Origin: Flavobacterium aquicola | GTDB lineage: Bacteria; Bacteroidota; Bacteroidia; Flavobacteriales; Flavobacteriaceae | Reading direction: 5' to 3' | Assembly (NCBI RefSeq): GCF_003385115.1 | Contig: NZ_QUNI01000005.1 | Location: 336,563 to 400,562 of the forward strand | DNA length: 64,000 bases | Shown: in pieces, positions 52,212-61,863 of the stretch | Position numbering within the stretch: position 1 is the stretch's first letter | How the letters are laid out: each line of letters starts with the position of its first letter | The notes under the pieces: model-generated | Told to the model about the DNA's origin: nothing | What the model saw: the letters and a program-made list of their open reading frames with translations, nothing else | Databases searched by the model: none | Made by a program: the position numbers and the translations under genes

Positions 52212-53426
52212 TTATTTTTTAACGGCAGTGTAAGTTCCAATTTTATGCGTCCGTAAAGAGTAGCTGATAATCTTTGAAGAGTTGGATTCTTGAAAACGTA
52301 TTGCTCTCGAATCCTGTTTTGGCATATGGCATTCTACGCAATTATCTGCTGACAGCGTGGTTGAAATTGTTTTTTGAGTTGTCGGGCTATGTTTGGCATC
52401 TAGATGGCAGCTCATACAAATTTTAGAATATGTAATATGATTTTGCGGTTTATCCTGATGAGGATTATGGCAGGTCATACAGTCCATAGTCACGCTTTTT
52501 TGAAAACATTTACTTTGAGAAAGCAAGCCCAATTGATTGCCGTGAACATCCATGTTTAATGTGTCTCTTGATCTTGGATTTTCCGTAAAATAATCCATAA
52601 GACTTTCTCCTGGTTTATATTGATATCGGGATTTTAATCTGCTTTTATTATTTCCAGAATGGCATAATGCGCAGGCATCTATTCTTTGTTGTCTATTTAA
52701 GTGGCTAAAAGCAACTATATATTGTGCTTTCTTTATATCAGGAAATTTTAAATGCGCTTGAACATGTTTTTTTGCAGGACCATGGCATCGTTCACAATCT
52801 ATTCCATACAGTAAGGTGCTTTTGCTCAAAAAATCTTCCACTTCCATACCCATAAAAGTATAATTCTCGGTACTCTTTGTTGTAATAAATCTGCTTGAAA
52901 TATTAGAGCTGTGGCACGCAAAACATTCTTTGTTTATCTTTCGTGTAAAATCCGCTGTCGTAGCAGAATAAGTTGGACTTGTTGCCCAATTGTCAATTGA
53001 TTTATAATAAGAAATAGGCAGCTCATAAACATAGTGATTTTTCCAATATCCACTGGTTTGGGCGTGTTTAATCCCGAAAATGACGTCAAATGCGTAAGCT
53101 TCAACTTCTTTTCCATTTTTATATATTACTTGATAAAGAGAATCATTACGCTCTTCGATGACTAATTTGGTATTTTTGTCATAGACGAAAGTATTATGGC
53201 CATTTGTAAAATGGCCTAAAATATTTTCTTTATTAGCAGGTGACGTAGCTTTAAAATGAGCGCTGTGAGTGGCAGATTCATATTGTACTTGATGGCATTG
53301 AATACAGCTTTCGGGACCTGCATAATCGGTTCCGCGTGGATCAATATATTCATCTGATTTATTAGTACAGTTAACCAAAAAAACAGCTAAAACAATAATG
53401 GCAAAAAGAATTTTTATTTTTTTCAT
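52212..53426 (-). CDS. Seven-heme c-type cytochrome lipoprotein
   Basis: The product is 404 residues. A lipoprotein signal ends at LVNC (about residue 20). Seven CxxCH heme-binding motifs are visible: CIQCH, CFACH, CERCH, CALCH, CMTCH, CMSCH and CVECH. Extra conserved-looking His residues could be distal ligands. It therefore acts in the periplasm or at the outer membrane in electron transfer. It resembles multiheme proteins of the cytochrome c554/nitrite reductase type, but no partner oxidoreductase is adjacent. A TATATTTG -7 element (53432-53439, minus) lies just 5 bases before the start codon. Confidence 0.9.
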   Translation of the reverse strand: MKKIKILFAIIVLAVFLVNCTNKSDEYIDPRGTDYAGPESCIQCHQVQYESATHSAHFKATSPANKENILGHFTNGHNTFVYDKNTKLVIEERNDSLYQVIYKNGKEVEAYAFDVIFGIKHAQTSGYWKNHYVYELPISYYKSIDNWATSPTYSATTADFTRKINKECFACHSSNISSRFITTKSTENYTFMGMEVEDFLSKSTLLYGIDCERCHGPAKKHVQAHLKFPDIKKAQYIVAFSHLNRQQRIDACALCHSGNNKSRLKSRYQYKPGESLMDYFTENPRSRDTLNMDVHGNQLGLLSQSKCFQKSVTMDCMTCHNPHQDKPQNHITYSKICMSCHLDAKHSPTTQKTISTTLSADNCVECHMPKQDSRAIRFQESNSSKIISYSLRTHKIGTYTAVKK

Positions 53427-53431
53427 TAAGA

Positions 53432-53439
53432 CAAATATA
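53432..53439 (-). promoter_or_regulatory. -7 element close to the cytochrome start
   Basis: On the minus strand TATATTTG ends 5 bases before ATG 53426. Like dinB, this predicts a transcript with almost no leader. Confidence 0.5.
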
Positions 53440-53575
53440 CATTTTTTGATGTAAATCTAAAATGTATTTTGAAAGTTTAAAATAACTGTTAAATAATTTA
53501 TAATATTAGCATATTTGGTTTATTCTTCTTCTAATACAGTAATTTTTTATCTAATAAGGTTATCTAAAAAATCGA

Positions 53576-54850
53576 TTATTTATGATTTTCGTGTTCTTCC
53601 AAATCTTTTTGTAAGTCCAGTGTTCTAAATCCAGGCAGTTTAAGACCTGTGAAAATTACCACCAACAAGGTCATGCTTCCGCCAAAAACAACTGCCGAAA
53701 CAGCTCCCATCAGTTTTGCTGTCAATCCGCTTTCGAAAGCCCCTAATTCATTGGAAGAGCCTACAAATATTGAATTCACCGCAGATACACGCCCTCGCAT
53801 ATGATCTGGCGTTTTTAGCTGTAAAATCGTCTGGCGGATTACTACTGAAAAACCATCGGTAACACCACTCATAAACAAAGCAAAAACCGATAACCAAAAC
53901 CAAGTTGAAAGTCCAAAAACAATGATACATACACCAAAACCAAAAATAGCTGCCAAAAGTTTTATTCCTGCGTTTTTGTAAAAAGGCAGATGCGTAGAAA
54001 CGAACATCGTCAGTAATGCACCTACCGCCGGAGCAGCTCTTAAAATACCAAAACCTTCAGGTCCTACTTTTAAAATATCCTGAGCAAAAATAGGAAGCAG
54101 CGCTACTGCACCTCCAAAAAGAACCGCCACCATATCGAGTGTTAAAGCTCCCAAAATAGATTTATTGGTAAAAACAAATTTTACTCCCTCCTTTAAGCTT
54201 TCCATTACAGGCTCACCAATTTTTGTATTTAAAATAGGCTTCTCCGAAATTTGTGTTAGTATCAATAAAGCAAAAACGGAACAGGCAAAAATAGAACACA
54301 TAGACCAATGAACACCAATCCAAGTAATCGAAAATCCTGCCACAGCAGGTCCCGCCACTGAACCAATCTGCCAAACTGAACTGCTCCAGGTAGCAGCATT
54401 TGGATAGGCTTTTTTAGGAACAATCAATGCTAAAAGAGAAAAGATTGTTGGTCCAAGAAAAGACCGGACCAATCCGCCTAGAAAGACTAAAAAATAAATC
54501 GAATACAAAATTGTATTGGTTGACCATCCGCCCACAACTTTTGGCCAAGTCAGCAAAAACAATCCGAAACTTATTATTGAAAATCCTAAAATACATTTAA
54601 GAAGCATTCCTTTTTTCTCTTTTTGATCTACAATATGACCGGCAAATAATGCCATTCCAATTGCTGGAATCACTTCCATTAATCCGATCATTCCTAGCGA
54701 AAGTGCACTTTTGGTTAAACTATATACTTCCCATTCTATGATGATAAACTGCATTGACCAGGCAAAAACCATAGCAAAACGCAATAATAAAAACACGTTA
54801 AACTCTCTATAGCGCAGGGCTGCATAAGGATCATTTTTCTTCTTACTCAT
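53576..54850 (-). CDS. MFS transporter
   Basis: The product is 424 residues with about 12 membrane segments. It has the loop motif AGHIVDQKEKKGMLLK between segments 2 and 3 and a RQTILQLKTPDHMRGRVSAVNSIFVG block typical of the MFS_3 (EntS-like exporter) group. It is probably an inner-membrane exporter; the substrate is unknown. It is 8 bases downstream of recJ on the same strand and so likely cotranscribed. Confidence 0.9.
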   Translation of the reverse strand: MSKKKNDPYAALRYREFNVFLLLRFAMVFAWSMQFIIIEWEVYSLTKSALSLGMIGLMEVIPAIGMALFAGHIVDQKEKKGMLLKCILGFSIISFGLFLLTWPKVVGGWSTNTILYSIYFLVFLGGLVRSFLGPTIFSLLALIVPKKAYPNAATWSSSVWQIGSVAGPAVAGFSITWIGVHWSMCSIFACSVFALLILTQISEKPILNTKIGEPVMESLKEGVKFVFTNKSILGALTLDMVAVLFGGAVALLPIFAQDILKVGPEGFGILRAAPAVGALLTMFVSTHLPFYKNAGIKLLAAIFGFGVCIIVFGLSTWFWLSVFALFMSGVTDGFSVVIRQTILQLKTPDHMRGRVSAVNSIFVGSSNELGAFESGLTAKLMGAVSAVVFGGSMTLLVVIFTGLKLPGFRTLDLQKDLEEHENHK

Positions 54851-54858
54851 AATCTTTT

Positions 54859-56547
54859 CTATTTAATGTCTTTCAATCGCAATTGAATGCTCACTTTGTC
54901 ATTCCACTCATTTTCATCGATGCAGTATACGGCATCAAACTCCTGTTGATTGCTTGTTAAATCTTTTTTATTTCCTAGTCCAAAGCCAATTGCGGCAAAA
55001 CCTTCGGAGTTGTTTTGCTTTACAAACAATTTTAAATGTTCATCTTCCGAGCCTAGTGTTTTGGCATAACCTGTATCCTTTATTTTTTTTGTCAAAAAAA
55101 CAGGTGTCATATTTTGAGGACCAAATGGCTCAAATTGTTTTAAAATCCGAATTAATTTTGGTGAAATGTCTGCAAAATTAATTTCGGCGTCAATGGTTAT
55201 TTCTGGAGTTAAATGATCGGGATGAATCGTTTCTTCAACTATTTTTTCAAAAGCATTTTTAAAACTTTGATAATTTTCTTCCTTTAAAGTCATTCCGGCT
55301 GCATACATATGTCCTCCAAATTGTTCCAAATGTTCCGAGCAGGCTTCGAGTGCGTTATAAACATCAAATCCTTTTACGGATCGTGCCGAAGCGGCATATT
55401 TATCACCGCTTTTTGTAAAAACCAATGTGGGGCGGTAATAAGTTTCAATTAATCGGGAAGCTACAATTCCAATCACGCCTTTGTGCCAATCTTCTTGAAA
55501 AACTACCGAAGTAAAGTTTTTTTCTTCTTGATTTTGGGTAATCTGCTGAAGTGCTTCTTTAGTGATTTGTTTGTCTAAATCCTTTCGATCCGAATTGTAT
55601 TGTTCAATTTCGGAAGCGAACTGCTGTGCCTGCTCAAAGTCAAATTCAGTTAATAATTCAACCGCATGATTGCCGTGCTTGATGCGTCCGGCTGCATTTA
55701 TTCTAGGAGCAATTATAAAAACAACATCAGTGATGTTGAGCGTTTTCTTTTTTATCTGATGTATTAATGCTTTGATTCCTGGTCTTGGTTGTGCATTGAT
55801 TACCTGTAGTCCGAAATAGGCCAACACACGATTTTCGCCAGTCATGGGAACAATGTCAGCAGCAATGGCAGTTGCTACCAAATCAAGATACAAAACCAAA
55901 TCCTCAATCGTTTGGTTTCTGTTTGCTCCCAAAGCCTGAATAAGTTTGAATCCTACGCCACAACCGCACAATTCATCGTAAGGATAATTACAGTCTTCGC
56001 GTTTTGGATCAAGAACCGCTACAGCTTCGGGTAAAAATGCTCCGGGTCTGTGGTGATCGCAAATGATGAAATCAATGTTTCGCTCTTTTGCGTAAGCGAC
56101 ATGATCAATGGATTTTATGCCGCAATCCAAAGCAATAATCAATGAAAATCCGTTATCGTCGGCAAAATCAATTCCTTTAAAAGAGATTCCGTAACCCTCA
56201 TCGTAACGATCGGGGATATAAGTGGCAATATTGGGATAATAACTTTTTAAATAAGATGAGACTAGTGAAACTGCAGTTGTTCCATCAACATCATAATCAC
56301 CAAATACAAGTATGTTTTCCTGACTTGCAATGGCTTTTTCGATGCGTTCGACAGCTTTGTCCATATCCTTCATCAAGTAAGGATCGTGCAGATTGTCTAA
56401 CGTTGGACGAAAAAATTGTTTGGCCTGTTCGTATGTTTCAATTCCTCTTTGAATAAGTAAAGAAGCAACAAATTCTTCTACATTCAAGGCTTGGGAAAGG
56501 TGCTTTATTTTTTCTTCTGAAGGTTTTGGCTTTAAAGTCCAACGCAT
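54859..56547 (-). CDS. recJ: Single-strand-specific exonuclease RecJ
   Basis: The product is 562 residues. DHH-family motifs are seen: ILVFGDYDVDGTTAVSL (motif I), LIIALDCGIKS (II), FIICDHHRPG (III) and LVATAIAADIVPM (IV). The DHHA1-like VIGIVASRLIETYYRPTLVF and an OB-fold C terminus follow. It degrades single-stranded DNA 5' to 3' in recombination and mismatch repair. It lies upstream of the MFS gene in the same direction. Confidence 0.95.
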   Translation of the reverse strand: MRWTLKPKPSEEKIKHLSQALNVEEFVASLLIQRGIETYEQAKQFFRPTLDNLHDPYLMKDMDKAVERIEKAIASQENILVFGDYDVDGTTAVSLVSSYLKSYYPNIATYIPDRYDEGYGISFKGIDFADDNGFSLIIALDCGIKSIDHVAYAKERNIDFIICDHHRPGAFLPEAVAVLDPKREDCNYPYDELCGCGVGFKLIQALGANRNQTIEDLVLYLDLVATAIAADIVPMTGENRVLAYFGLQVINAQPRPGIKALIHQIKKKTLNITDVVFIIAPRINAAGRIKHGNHAVELLTEFDFEQAQQFASEIEQYNSDRKDLDKQITKEALQQITQNQEEKNFTSVVFQEDWHKGVIGIVASRLIETYYRPTLVFTKSGDKYAASARSVKGFDVYNALEACSEHLEQFGGHMYAAGMTLKEENYQSFKNAFEKIVEETIHPDHLTPEITIDAEINFADISPKLIRILKQFEPFGPQNMTPVFLTKKIKDTGYAKTLGSEDEHLKLFVKQNNSEGFAAIGFGLGNKKDLTSNQQEFDAVYCIDENEWNDKVSIQLRLKDIK

Positions 56548-56741
56548 TTTTATGGAGGTTTGTTCGATTTGATAAAATAAGGTATTCCAGAAATTAGGAA
56601 TCTTTGAGATACGAATTTAATTTTTTTAAATCAAAACAGATAACAATTGTTTCCTAAATTATTGGAGTAAAAATAAAATATCCAATAAAAAATTGTAATT
56701 TTGAAACAAATAAGCTTCGTTATAATCAAAAATAATTGATA

Positions 56742-57095
56742 ATGGAACAAAAAAGCTACTACAAAAACTGGTACGTATTAACCGATAATGCTATTGTGGA
56801 GACACTTTGCAAAAGCATCAAACAAATGCGTTTGAATAGAAATATTTCGCAAGAAGAACTTTCTGAAAAATCAGGAGTCAACAGGATTACAATCAGCAGA
56901 ATGGAAACCGGAAAAGCAATCAATTTGATGACATTGATACAGTTGCTTCGGGCTTTGGAGAAATTAGAATTATTGAATTACCTGAATGAAGAACCTGAAA
57001 TCAGTCCGATGATGGTTATGGAAGCCCAAAAAAAACTTCGAAAGAAAGCTTCGCCAACATCACGAAATTCTAATCCTAACGACTACGGATTATGA
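56742..57095 (+). CDS. hipB: HipB-like helix-turn-helix antitoxin
   Basis: The product is 117 residues from ATG 56742; a TTG at 56736 is also in frame. A Cro/CI-type helix-turn-helix spans about 25-80 (MRLNRNISQEELSEKSGVNRITISRMETGKA). A Lys/Arg/Asn tail follows. The stop overlaps the start of the HipA-like gene by 4 bases (ATGA). HipB proteins neutralise HipA and repress the operon. A TAATTTTG -7 element is at 56696-56703. Confidence 0.88.
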   Translation: MEQKSYYKNWYVLTDNAIVETLCKSIKQMRLNRNISQEELSEKSGVNRITISRMETGKAINLMTLIQLLRALEKLELLNYLNEEPEISPMMVMEAQKKLRKKASPTSRNSNPNDYGL

Positions 57096-58384
57096 TTGCA
57101 ATTGCCGATGTGAAAATTTGGAACCATAAAGTTGGAGTTGTTCTTTGGGATCAGCAAAGAAATTATGGTGTTTTTGAATACGATAAGCATTTTTTTAAAA
57201 CAGGTCTGGATCTTTCTCCGATAATGATGCCTGTTGCTGATGCCCAAAGAGGGAGGAAAGTCTTTTCTTTCCCTCAATTAAATCCAGACACTTTTAAAGG
57301 TTTGCCTGGTTTGCTGTCAGACAGTTTGCCGGATAAATTTGGAAATCAAATGATAGATGCTTGGTTGGCACAACAAGGTAAAAGCGGTAGTGATTTTAAT
57401 CCTGTGGATCGTCTTTGTTACATTGGCAAACGAGGAATGGGTGCTTTGGAATTTGAACCTGCCAGCAACAGTGTTGTTGAAAAATCGAACCCCATCGAAA
57501 TTCAAGAATTGGTAAAATTTGCCAAAGAAGTTCTAGATACCCGAAGTGGTTTTCATTCTGATTTGAATTCCGAAAAAGGATTTTCAGACATACTCCAAGT
57601 GGGGAGTTCAGCGGGCGGTGCAAGAGCCAAGGCTATTATTGCTTATAATGAAACCACTGGCGATGTGCGTTCGGGACAAGTGGATGGATTGGAAGGTTTT
57701 GATTATTGGCTGATTAAATTTGATGGAGTTACGAATCATCAGCTGGGAGACCCAAAAGGTTATGGGAATATTGAGTATGCATATTATTTAATGGCCATCG
57801 ATGCTGGGATCACAATGTCTGAAAGTAAATTGATGACTGAGAATAATCGTTCGCATTTTATGACAAAACGTTTTGACAGACAGAACAATCAAAAAATACA
57901 TATGCAGACTTTATGCGGGATGGCTCATTTTGATTACAATCAGCCGAGGGCTTATTCTTATGAACAGGCATTTCAGGTGATGCGCCAAATGAGATTGCCT
58001 TATTCGGATATGGAGGAATTGTACAGGCGAATGGTTTTTAACGTAATGTCGAGAAATCAGGATGATCACACCAAAAATATTTCGTTTTTAATGTTCCCGA
58101 ATGGTGAATGGCAACTCTCTCCGGCTTATGACGTGACGTATGCTTACAATCCGGATAATTTTTGGCTGAAAGCACATCAAATGAGCGTTAACGGAAAAAG
58201 AGAAAATATTCTACTGGAGGATCTTTTGGCTGTAGCCAAAAATATAAACCTCAAAAAACCGAAACTAATTATCGAGCAGTGTAACGATGTGATTTCAAAT
58301 TGGAAACATTATGCTGTTAAAGCAAATATTGAAAATGAGCAAACAGAACAAATTGACAAACAAATTATTTTATATAAATTGTAG
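57092..58384 (+). CDS. hipA: HipA-family Ser/Thr kinase toxin
   Basis: The product is 430 residues. HipA N-terminal domain (about 1-105) then the kinase: phosphate loop VGSSAGGARAKAI near 170, LIKFDG (Lys), MTKRFDR, and the catalytic NVMSRNQDDHTKNISFLM followed by LSPAYDVTYAYN. All active-site elements look intact, so it is probably a functional kinase. HipA of E. coli phosphorylates GltX and induces persistence; the target here is unknown. Translational coupling with hipB is likely. Confidence 0.9.
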   Translation: MIAIADVKIWNHKVGVVLWDQQRNYGVFEYDKHFFKTGLDLSPIMMPVADAQRGRKVFSFPQLNPDTFKGLPGLLSDSLPDKFGNQMIDAWLAQQGKSGSDFNPVDRLCYIGKRGMGALEFEPASNSVVEKSNPIEIQELVKFAKEVLDTRSGFHSDLNSEKGFSDILQVGSSAGGARAKAIIAYNETTGDVRSGQVDGLEGFDYWLIKFDGVTNHQLGDPKGYGNIEYAYYLMAIDAGITMSESKLMTENNRSHFMTKRFDRQNNQKIHMQTLCGMAHFDYNQPRAYSYEQAFQVMRQMRLPYSDMEELYRRMVFNVMSRNQDDHTKNISFLMFPNGEWQLSPAYDVTYAYNPDNFWLKAHQMSVNGKRENILLEDLLAVAKNINLKKPKLIIEQCNDVISNWKHYAVKANIENEQTEQIDKQIILYKL

Positions 58385-58448
58385 CTTTTATGATTCAATA
58401 TGTATTTAAAATACTAATAACGAATCAAAAAAGCTACAATTGTAAAAA

Positions 58449-58793
58449 TTATTTAAGCTCTAACGCTTCGCCTTTAAATTGTATTCCGTCCCAGCCGGTT
58501 TTCATAAAGTTGCGGATATTTTGGTGATTAGTTCCATTTGGATCCCCTAAAGTTTCTTCAAAATAATACGCTCCAAAACAAGCCAATGTTTCCTCAACGG
58601 ATAATTTTTGCAACATTGCAAAAGAAAATAATTTACAAGAACCTGAATTAGTTCCTGCTTCATTACGCGTGTCTCCGTTTTGAAAAGCGGTAGGCGTAAA
58701 ATTGTAATTTTCTTCAATCACAGCAATAGTTTCCGGAAATGTAATCGCGTTTGGTGTTTGTTTTAATTTTTCTAAAAAAGATGTAATGTTCAT
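58449..58793 (-). CDS. HopJ-type family protein
   Basis: The product is 114 residues with the HopJ family signature: FPETIAVIEENYNFTPTAFQNGDTRNEAGTN, then SGSCKLFSFAMLQKL and ETLACFGAYYFEETLGDP. The family name comes from a plant pathogen effector, but homologues are common in free-living bacteria and no secretion signal is seen. A general, unknown cytoplasmic role is likely. Confidence 0.9.
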   Translation of the reverse strand: MNITSFLEKLKQTPNAITFPETIAVIEENYNFTPTAFQNGDTRNEAGTNSGSCKLFSFAMLQKLSVEETLACFGAYYFEETLGDPNGTNHQNIRNFMKTGWDGIQFKGEALELK

Positions 58794-58839
58794 TATGTAT
58801 TTATTTAATTTTCGGTTATAGTTTTAAAATGGAATAAAA

Positions 58840-59274
58840 TTATTCAACTGTGTAAATGTAAAATGAACCGTTCTTATCAAAAATATCTTGAATATTTTCT
58901 CCTTTTATTGTAGTTTGTTTTTTATTCGAACGGATAACGATTTCTTCAATTTCATCAAAATCATTTGACTGACGAATTCCTCCCCAAATTTGCAATGTGT
59001 CTTTTTTATTCAACTCAATAGTTGCAATATATTTAGACAAATCCATTTTAATTAAATTTCCGTTTGAGCTATTATAATCTTGAATAAACTTTACAAATTC
59101 TTCAAACCCATTATAACTTTTGATATATTTTTGAATCATTTCGTCATTTTGATTGTACTTAATATCTACTCTAATTTTATCACTACTACTATTAGCAACA
59201 AATGAACCTGTATATGGATCGCACGAAACTAATGGAATCCAAAGAAAAAAACATATGATTTTTAATGTTTTCAT
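58840..59274 (-). CDS. Small lipoprotein of unknown function
   Basis: The product is 144 residues with a lipoprotein signal (ICFFLWIPLVSCDPYTG, Cys about 19). The rest is polar and beta/alpha mixed, not recognised. It sits 1 base after the rsmI stop on the same strand, so it is read from the rsmI transcript. Confidence 0.7.
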   Translation of the reverse strand: MKTLKIICFFLWIPLVSCDPYTGSFVANSSSDKIRVDIKYNQNDEMIQKYIKSYNGFEEFVKFIQDYNSSNGNLIKMDLSKYIATIELNKKDTLQIWGGIRQSNDFDEIEEIVIRSNKKQTTIKGENIQDIFDKNGSFYIYTVE

Positions 59275-59275
59275 A

Positions 59276-59989
59276 TTATTCTTCTTTTTGAAATTTATTT
59301 TTCTTGGTTTCTTTTACAATTGGTTTTCCGGCAACCACTACGACAATTTCACCTCGTGGAGCTGTTTTTTCAAAGTGTGTGAGAACTTCGCGAGCTGTTC
59401 CGCGACGATTTTCTTCGTGCAATTTGGATAATTCTCTGCAAACACAAATAATTCGGTCTTCGCCAAAATAAGTAATGAATTCGGCCAATGTCTTCACTAA
59501 TTTATGTGGCGAAACATACAGAATCATTGTTCGGGTCTCTTCGGCAAGTTCCAGATATCGGGTCTGTCTTCCTTTTTTCTCTGGAAGAAAACCTTCGAAA
59601 ACAAACTTATCATTTGGCAAACCGCTGTTGACTAATGCTGGAACAAAAGCTGTTGCGCCAGGCAGGCATTCCACTGCAATTCCGTTTTCGATGCATGCAC
59701 GTGTCAGTAAAAAACCTGGATCCGAAATTGCTGGAGTTCCCGCATCCGAAATTAAGGCCACGGTTTCTCCTGCTTTCAATCTGGAAATTACATTCTCAGT
59801 TGTCTTGTGTTCATTATGCATGTGATGGCTGTGCATGTGCGTGCCAATCTCAAAATGCTTGAGCAGTTTACCGCTTGTTCGAGTGTCTTCGGCTAGAATT
59901 AAATCTGCTTCTTTAAGAATCCTAATAGCTCGAAAAGTCATGTCTTCAAGGTTGCCGATAGGTGTTGGGACGATATATAGTTTTGACAT
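59276..59989 (-). CDS. rsmI: 16S rRNA C1402 2'-O-methyltransferase
   Basis: The product is 237 residues of the tetrapyrrole methylase fold. Family blocks are VPTPIGNLEDMTFRAIRILKE, DLILAEDTRTSGKLL, VALISDAGTPAISDPGFLLTR and CLPGATAFVPALVNSGLP. It methylates the ribose of C1402 in 16S rRNA with SAM. It is shorter at the C terminus than the E. coli protein, as other Bacteroidota members are. Confidence 0.94.
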   Translation of the reverse strand: MSKLYIVPTPIGNLEDMTFRAIRILKEADLILAEDTRTSGKLLKHFEIGTHMHSHHMHNEHKTTENVISRLKAGETVALISDAGTPAISDPGFLLTRACIENGIAVECLPGATAFVPALVNSGLPNDKFVFEGFLPEKKGRQTRYLELAEETRTMILYVSPHKLVKTLAEFITYFGEDRIICVCRELSKLHEENRRGTAREVLTHFEKTAPRGEIVVVVAGKPIVKETKKNKFQKEE

Positions 59990-60038
59990 TTTTCTTGTTT
60001 AAAGAAGGATTTAATAAAATATTTGGAACCAAATGCCT

Positions 60039-61031
60039 TTAAAACGACAAGAATTTTTTCTCTATGATTTCCATAAAACGGTGCTCATAATCTTCTTTTC
60101 CTTCCCAATTATTATAATCTGGTTTTACCATTTCGTCGATAAAACTTTTAGTTTCCAAATAAGTGTCAAATGTTATCAGCTGGTTAAGAACACGGTTGTA
60201 ATCTTCATTGCTTCCGCCAAATAAATGTTTTACAAATGCAATTCGGTCGTTCAGTCCAACAGTGATTTCCTTGACTAATTTGTCATTCAAAGTAATCGAT
60301 TTTGACTCTTCTTTTTCGAAACTGGTTTGCGGAGCAGATAAAATTGGTTCTTTTTCAAGCTGAAAAGAAGGCGCAGTTTTGATAGCTTCCGGCTCTTGTT
60401 TTTTATCTGAAGGAGAAACTTTCACAAAATCAGGATCGGTATAGTGACCGCCAAGAAGATCATCAAACGAAATTTGAACCGCTTCTTTTTTCTTTGGAGT
60501 TTCGGGTATTATGGTTTCAATGGCATCAACAATTGGTTCAAATGCCATTTTTTCTGAAACGGCTGGTTCTTCAATTGGTGCTGGGTTTTCGATGATTTCA
60601 GCTACTATAATTTCCGGTTCTTCGGCAGCTACAATTGGTTCAGTAGTTATTTCAGGAGATAGAATTTCTTCTGCTTCAATATCAATAATTTCTTCTTTTG
60701 CAGGTTCAATTTCGACAGAATCGACAGTTTCGTCTTTAATGATTTCTTCAGTTACAGGCGTTTCTTCTATAATTAGTTCGCTGACTGCAGTTGGTTTTTG
60801 AAACTCTGGTATAGCCATGTTTTCAAAAAATTCTTTCATTTTCTCTACAACTTCCGCTTGACCAATAGTTGGTTTCGGCTCTCCAAAATGCTCTTCAACA
60901 AATCGTAAAACAGCTAATTTTTCATATAATTTTTGTGTTTCCAAATAAAGCTGATTTATGTCAGATTTATTTTTAAGTTGTAAAATTCTATGAGCAATGC
61001 TGATTAAATCGGCTTCTAGTTTTTTTTGCAT
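60039..61031 (-). CDS. Acidic repeat-containing protein of unknown function
   Basis: The product is 330 residues. An N-terminal helical part (1-60) is followed by a long low-complexity region (about 70-190) rich in Glu, Pro, Ile and Val, with recurring EEPxI/AEE units, probably disordered. A conserved-looking C-terminal helical domain (about 250-330) contains GLNDRIAFVKHLFGGSNEDYNRVLNQL. No signal peptide or membrane segment. From memory, similar proteins occur beside rsmI and tdk in flavobacteria. Function unknown. Confidence 0.75.
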   Translation of the reverse strand: MQKKLEADLISIAHRILQLKNKSDINQLYLETQKLYEKLAVLRFVEEHFGEPKPTIGQAEVVEKMKEFFENMAIPEFQKPTAVSELIIEETPVTEEIIKDETVDSVEIEPAKEEIIDIEAEEILSPEITTEPIVAAEEPEIIVAEIIENPAPIEEPAVSEKMAFEPIVDAIETIIPETPKKKEAVQISFDDLLGGHYTDPDFVKVSPSDKKQEPEAIKTAPSFQLEKEPILSAPQTSFEKEESKSITLNDKLVKEITVGLNDRIAFVKHLFGGSNEDYNRVLNQLITFDTYLETKSFIDEMVKPDYNNWEGKEDYEHRFMEIIEKKFLSF

Positions 61032-61146
61032 AACTTTTGAAATTATATGAATATGTGGCTTTATATAAATTGTTCTTTGCTGGTAATTGATGAAGCGGAT
61101 TAAATTTCATTTTCAATTTTATTACCGAAATAAGACCTCTCAGATT

Positions 61147-61175
61147 TTTGAATTGATAAAAATTATCTACTTTTG
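61147..61175 (+). promoter_or_regulatory. Promoter of tdk
   Basis: TTTG (61147-61150), 17 bases, TACTTTTG (61168-61175). A good match to the Bacteroidota consensus with slightly short spacing; it gives a leader of about 85 bases to ATG 61266. Confidence 0.6.
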
Positions 61176-61265
61176 AAACGAGGTAAGATAGAAGTTTACC
61201 CTATTGATTTATTACCGATACAAAGTAATAAAAACTATTCATTTTTTAAGGCAGAAAAATACAAA

Positions 61266-61859
61266 ATGTTTCTCGAAAACACAGTAAATCATAAAGAGCA
61301 GTTTGGATGGATTGAAGTCATTTGTGGCTCAATGTTTTCGGGAAAGACCGAAGAACTTATCCGTAGATTAAAACGGGCCCAGTTTGCCAAACAAAGAGTT
61401 GAGATTTTCAAACCCGCCATCGATACCCGTTATCATGAGGAAATGGTGGTGTCTCATGACAGCAACGAAATTCGCTCTACGCCGGTTCCAGCAGCTGCAA
61501 ATATTGCACTTTTGGCGCAAGGATGCGATGTGGTTGGGATTGATGAAGCACAGTTTTTTGATGACGAAATTGTTACGGTTTGTAACGATCTTGCCAATCA
61601 GGGGATTCGTGTGATTGTTGCCGGTCTAGATATGGATTTTAAAGGAAATCCTTTCGGTCCTATGCCAGCGCTTATGGCTACTGCGGAGTATGTTACCAAA
61701 GTACATGCCGTTTGTACCCGAACAGGAAATCTAGCACATTACAGTTTTCGAAAAACTGATAATGATAAACTTGTAATGCTTGGTGAAACCGAGGAATACG
61801 AGCCATTAAGCCGTGCAGCTTATTATCATGCCATGCGGAAAGATGAGGAAAATAAATAA
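61266..61859 (+). CDS. tdk: Thymidine kinase
   Basis: The product is 197 residues from ATG 61266 ([21 protein letters not shown]). An upstream in-frame start at 61173 lies within the promoter. The P-loop is [11 protein letters not shown], Walker [13 protein letters not shown] (catalytic Glu) and the lasso loop is [15 protein letters not shown]. It phosphorylates thymidine in salvage. In TK1-type enzymes the last loop carries a CxxC zinc half-site; here only one Cys remains (AVCTRT), so zinc binding may be lost. Confidence 0.93.
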   Translation: MFLENTVNHKEQFGWIEVICGSMFSGKTEELIRRLKRAQFAKQRVEIFKPAIDTRYHEEMVVSHDSNEIRSTPVPAAANIALLAQGCDVVGIDEAQFFDDEIVTVCNDLANQGIRVIVAGLDMDFKGNPFGPMPALMATAEYVTKVHAVCTRTGNLAHYSFRKTDNDKLVMLGETEEYEPLSRAAYYHAMRKDEENK

Positions 61860-61863
61860 AATG

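Noticed and set aside
60511..60801. Ser/Ile-rich plus-strand ORF inside the 60039 gene
   Set aside because: It is the mirror of the Glu/Pro/Ile low-complexity region on the other strand.
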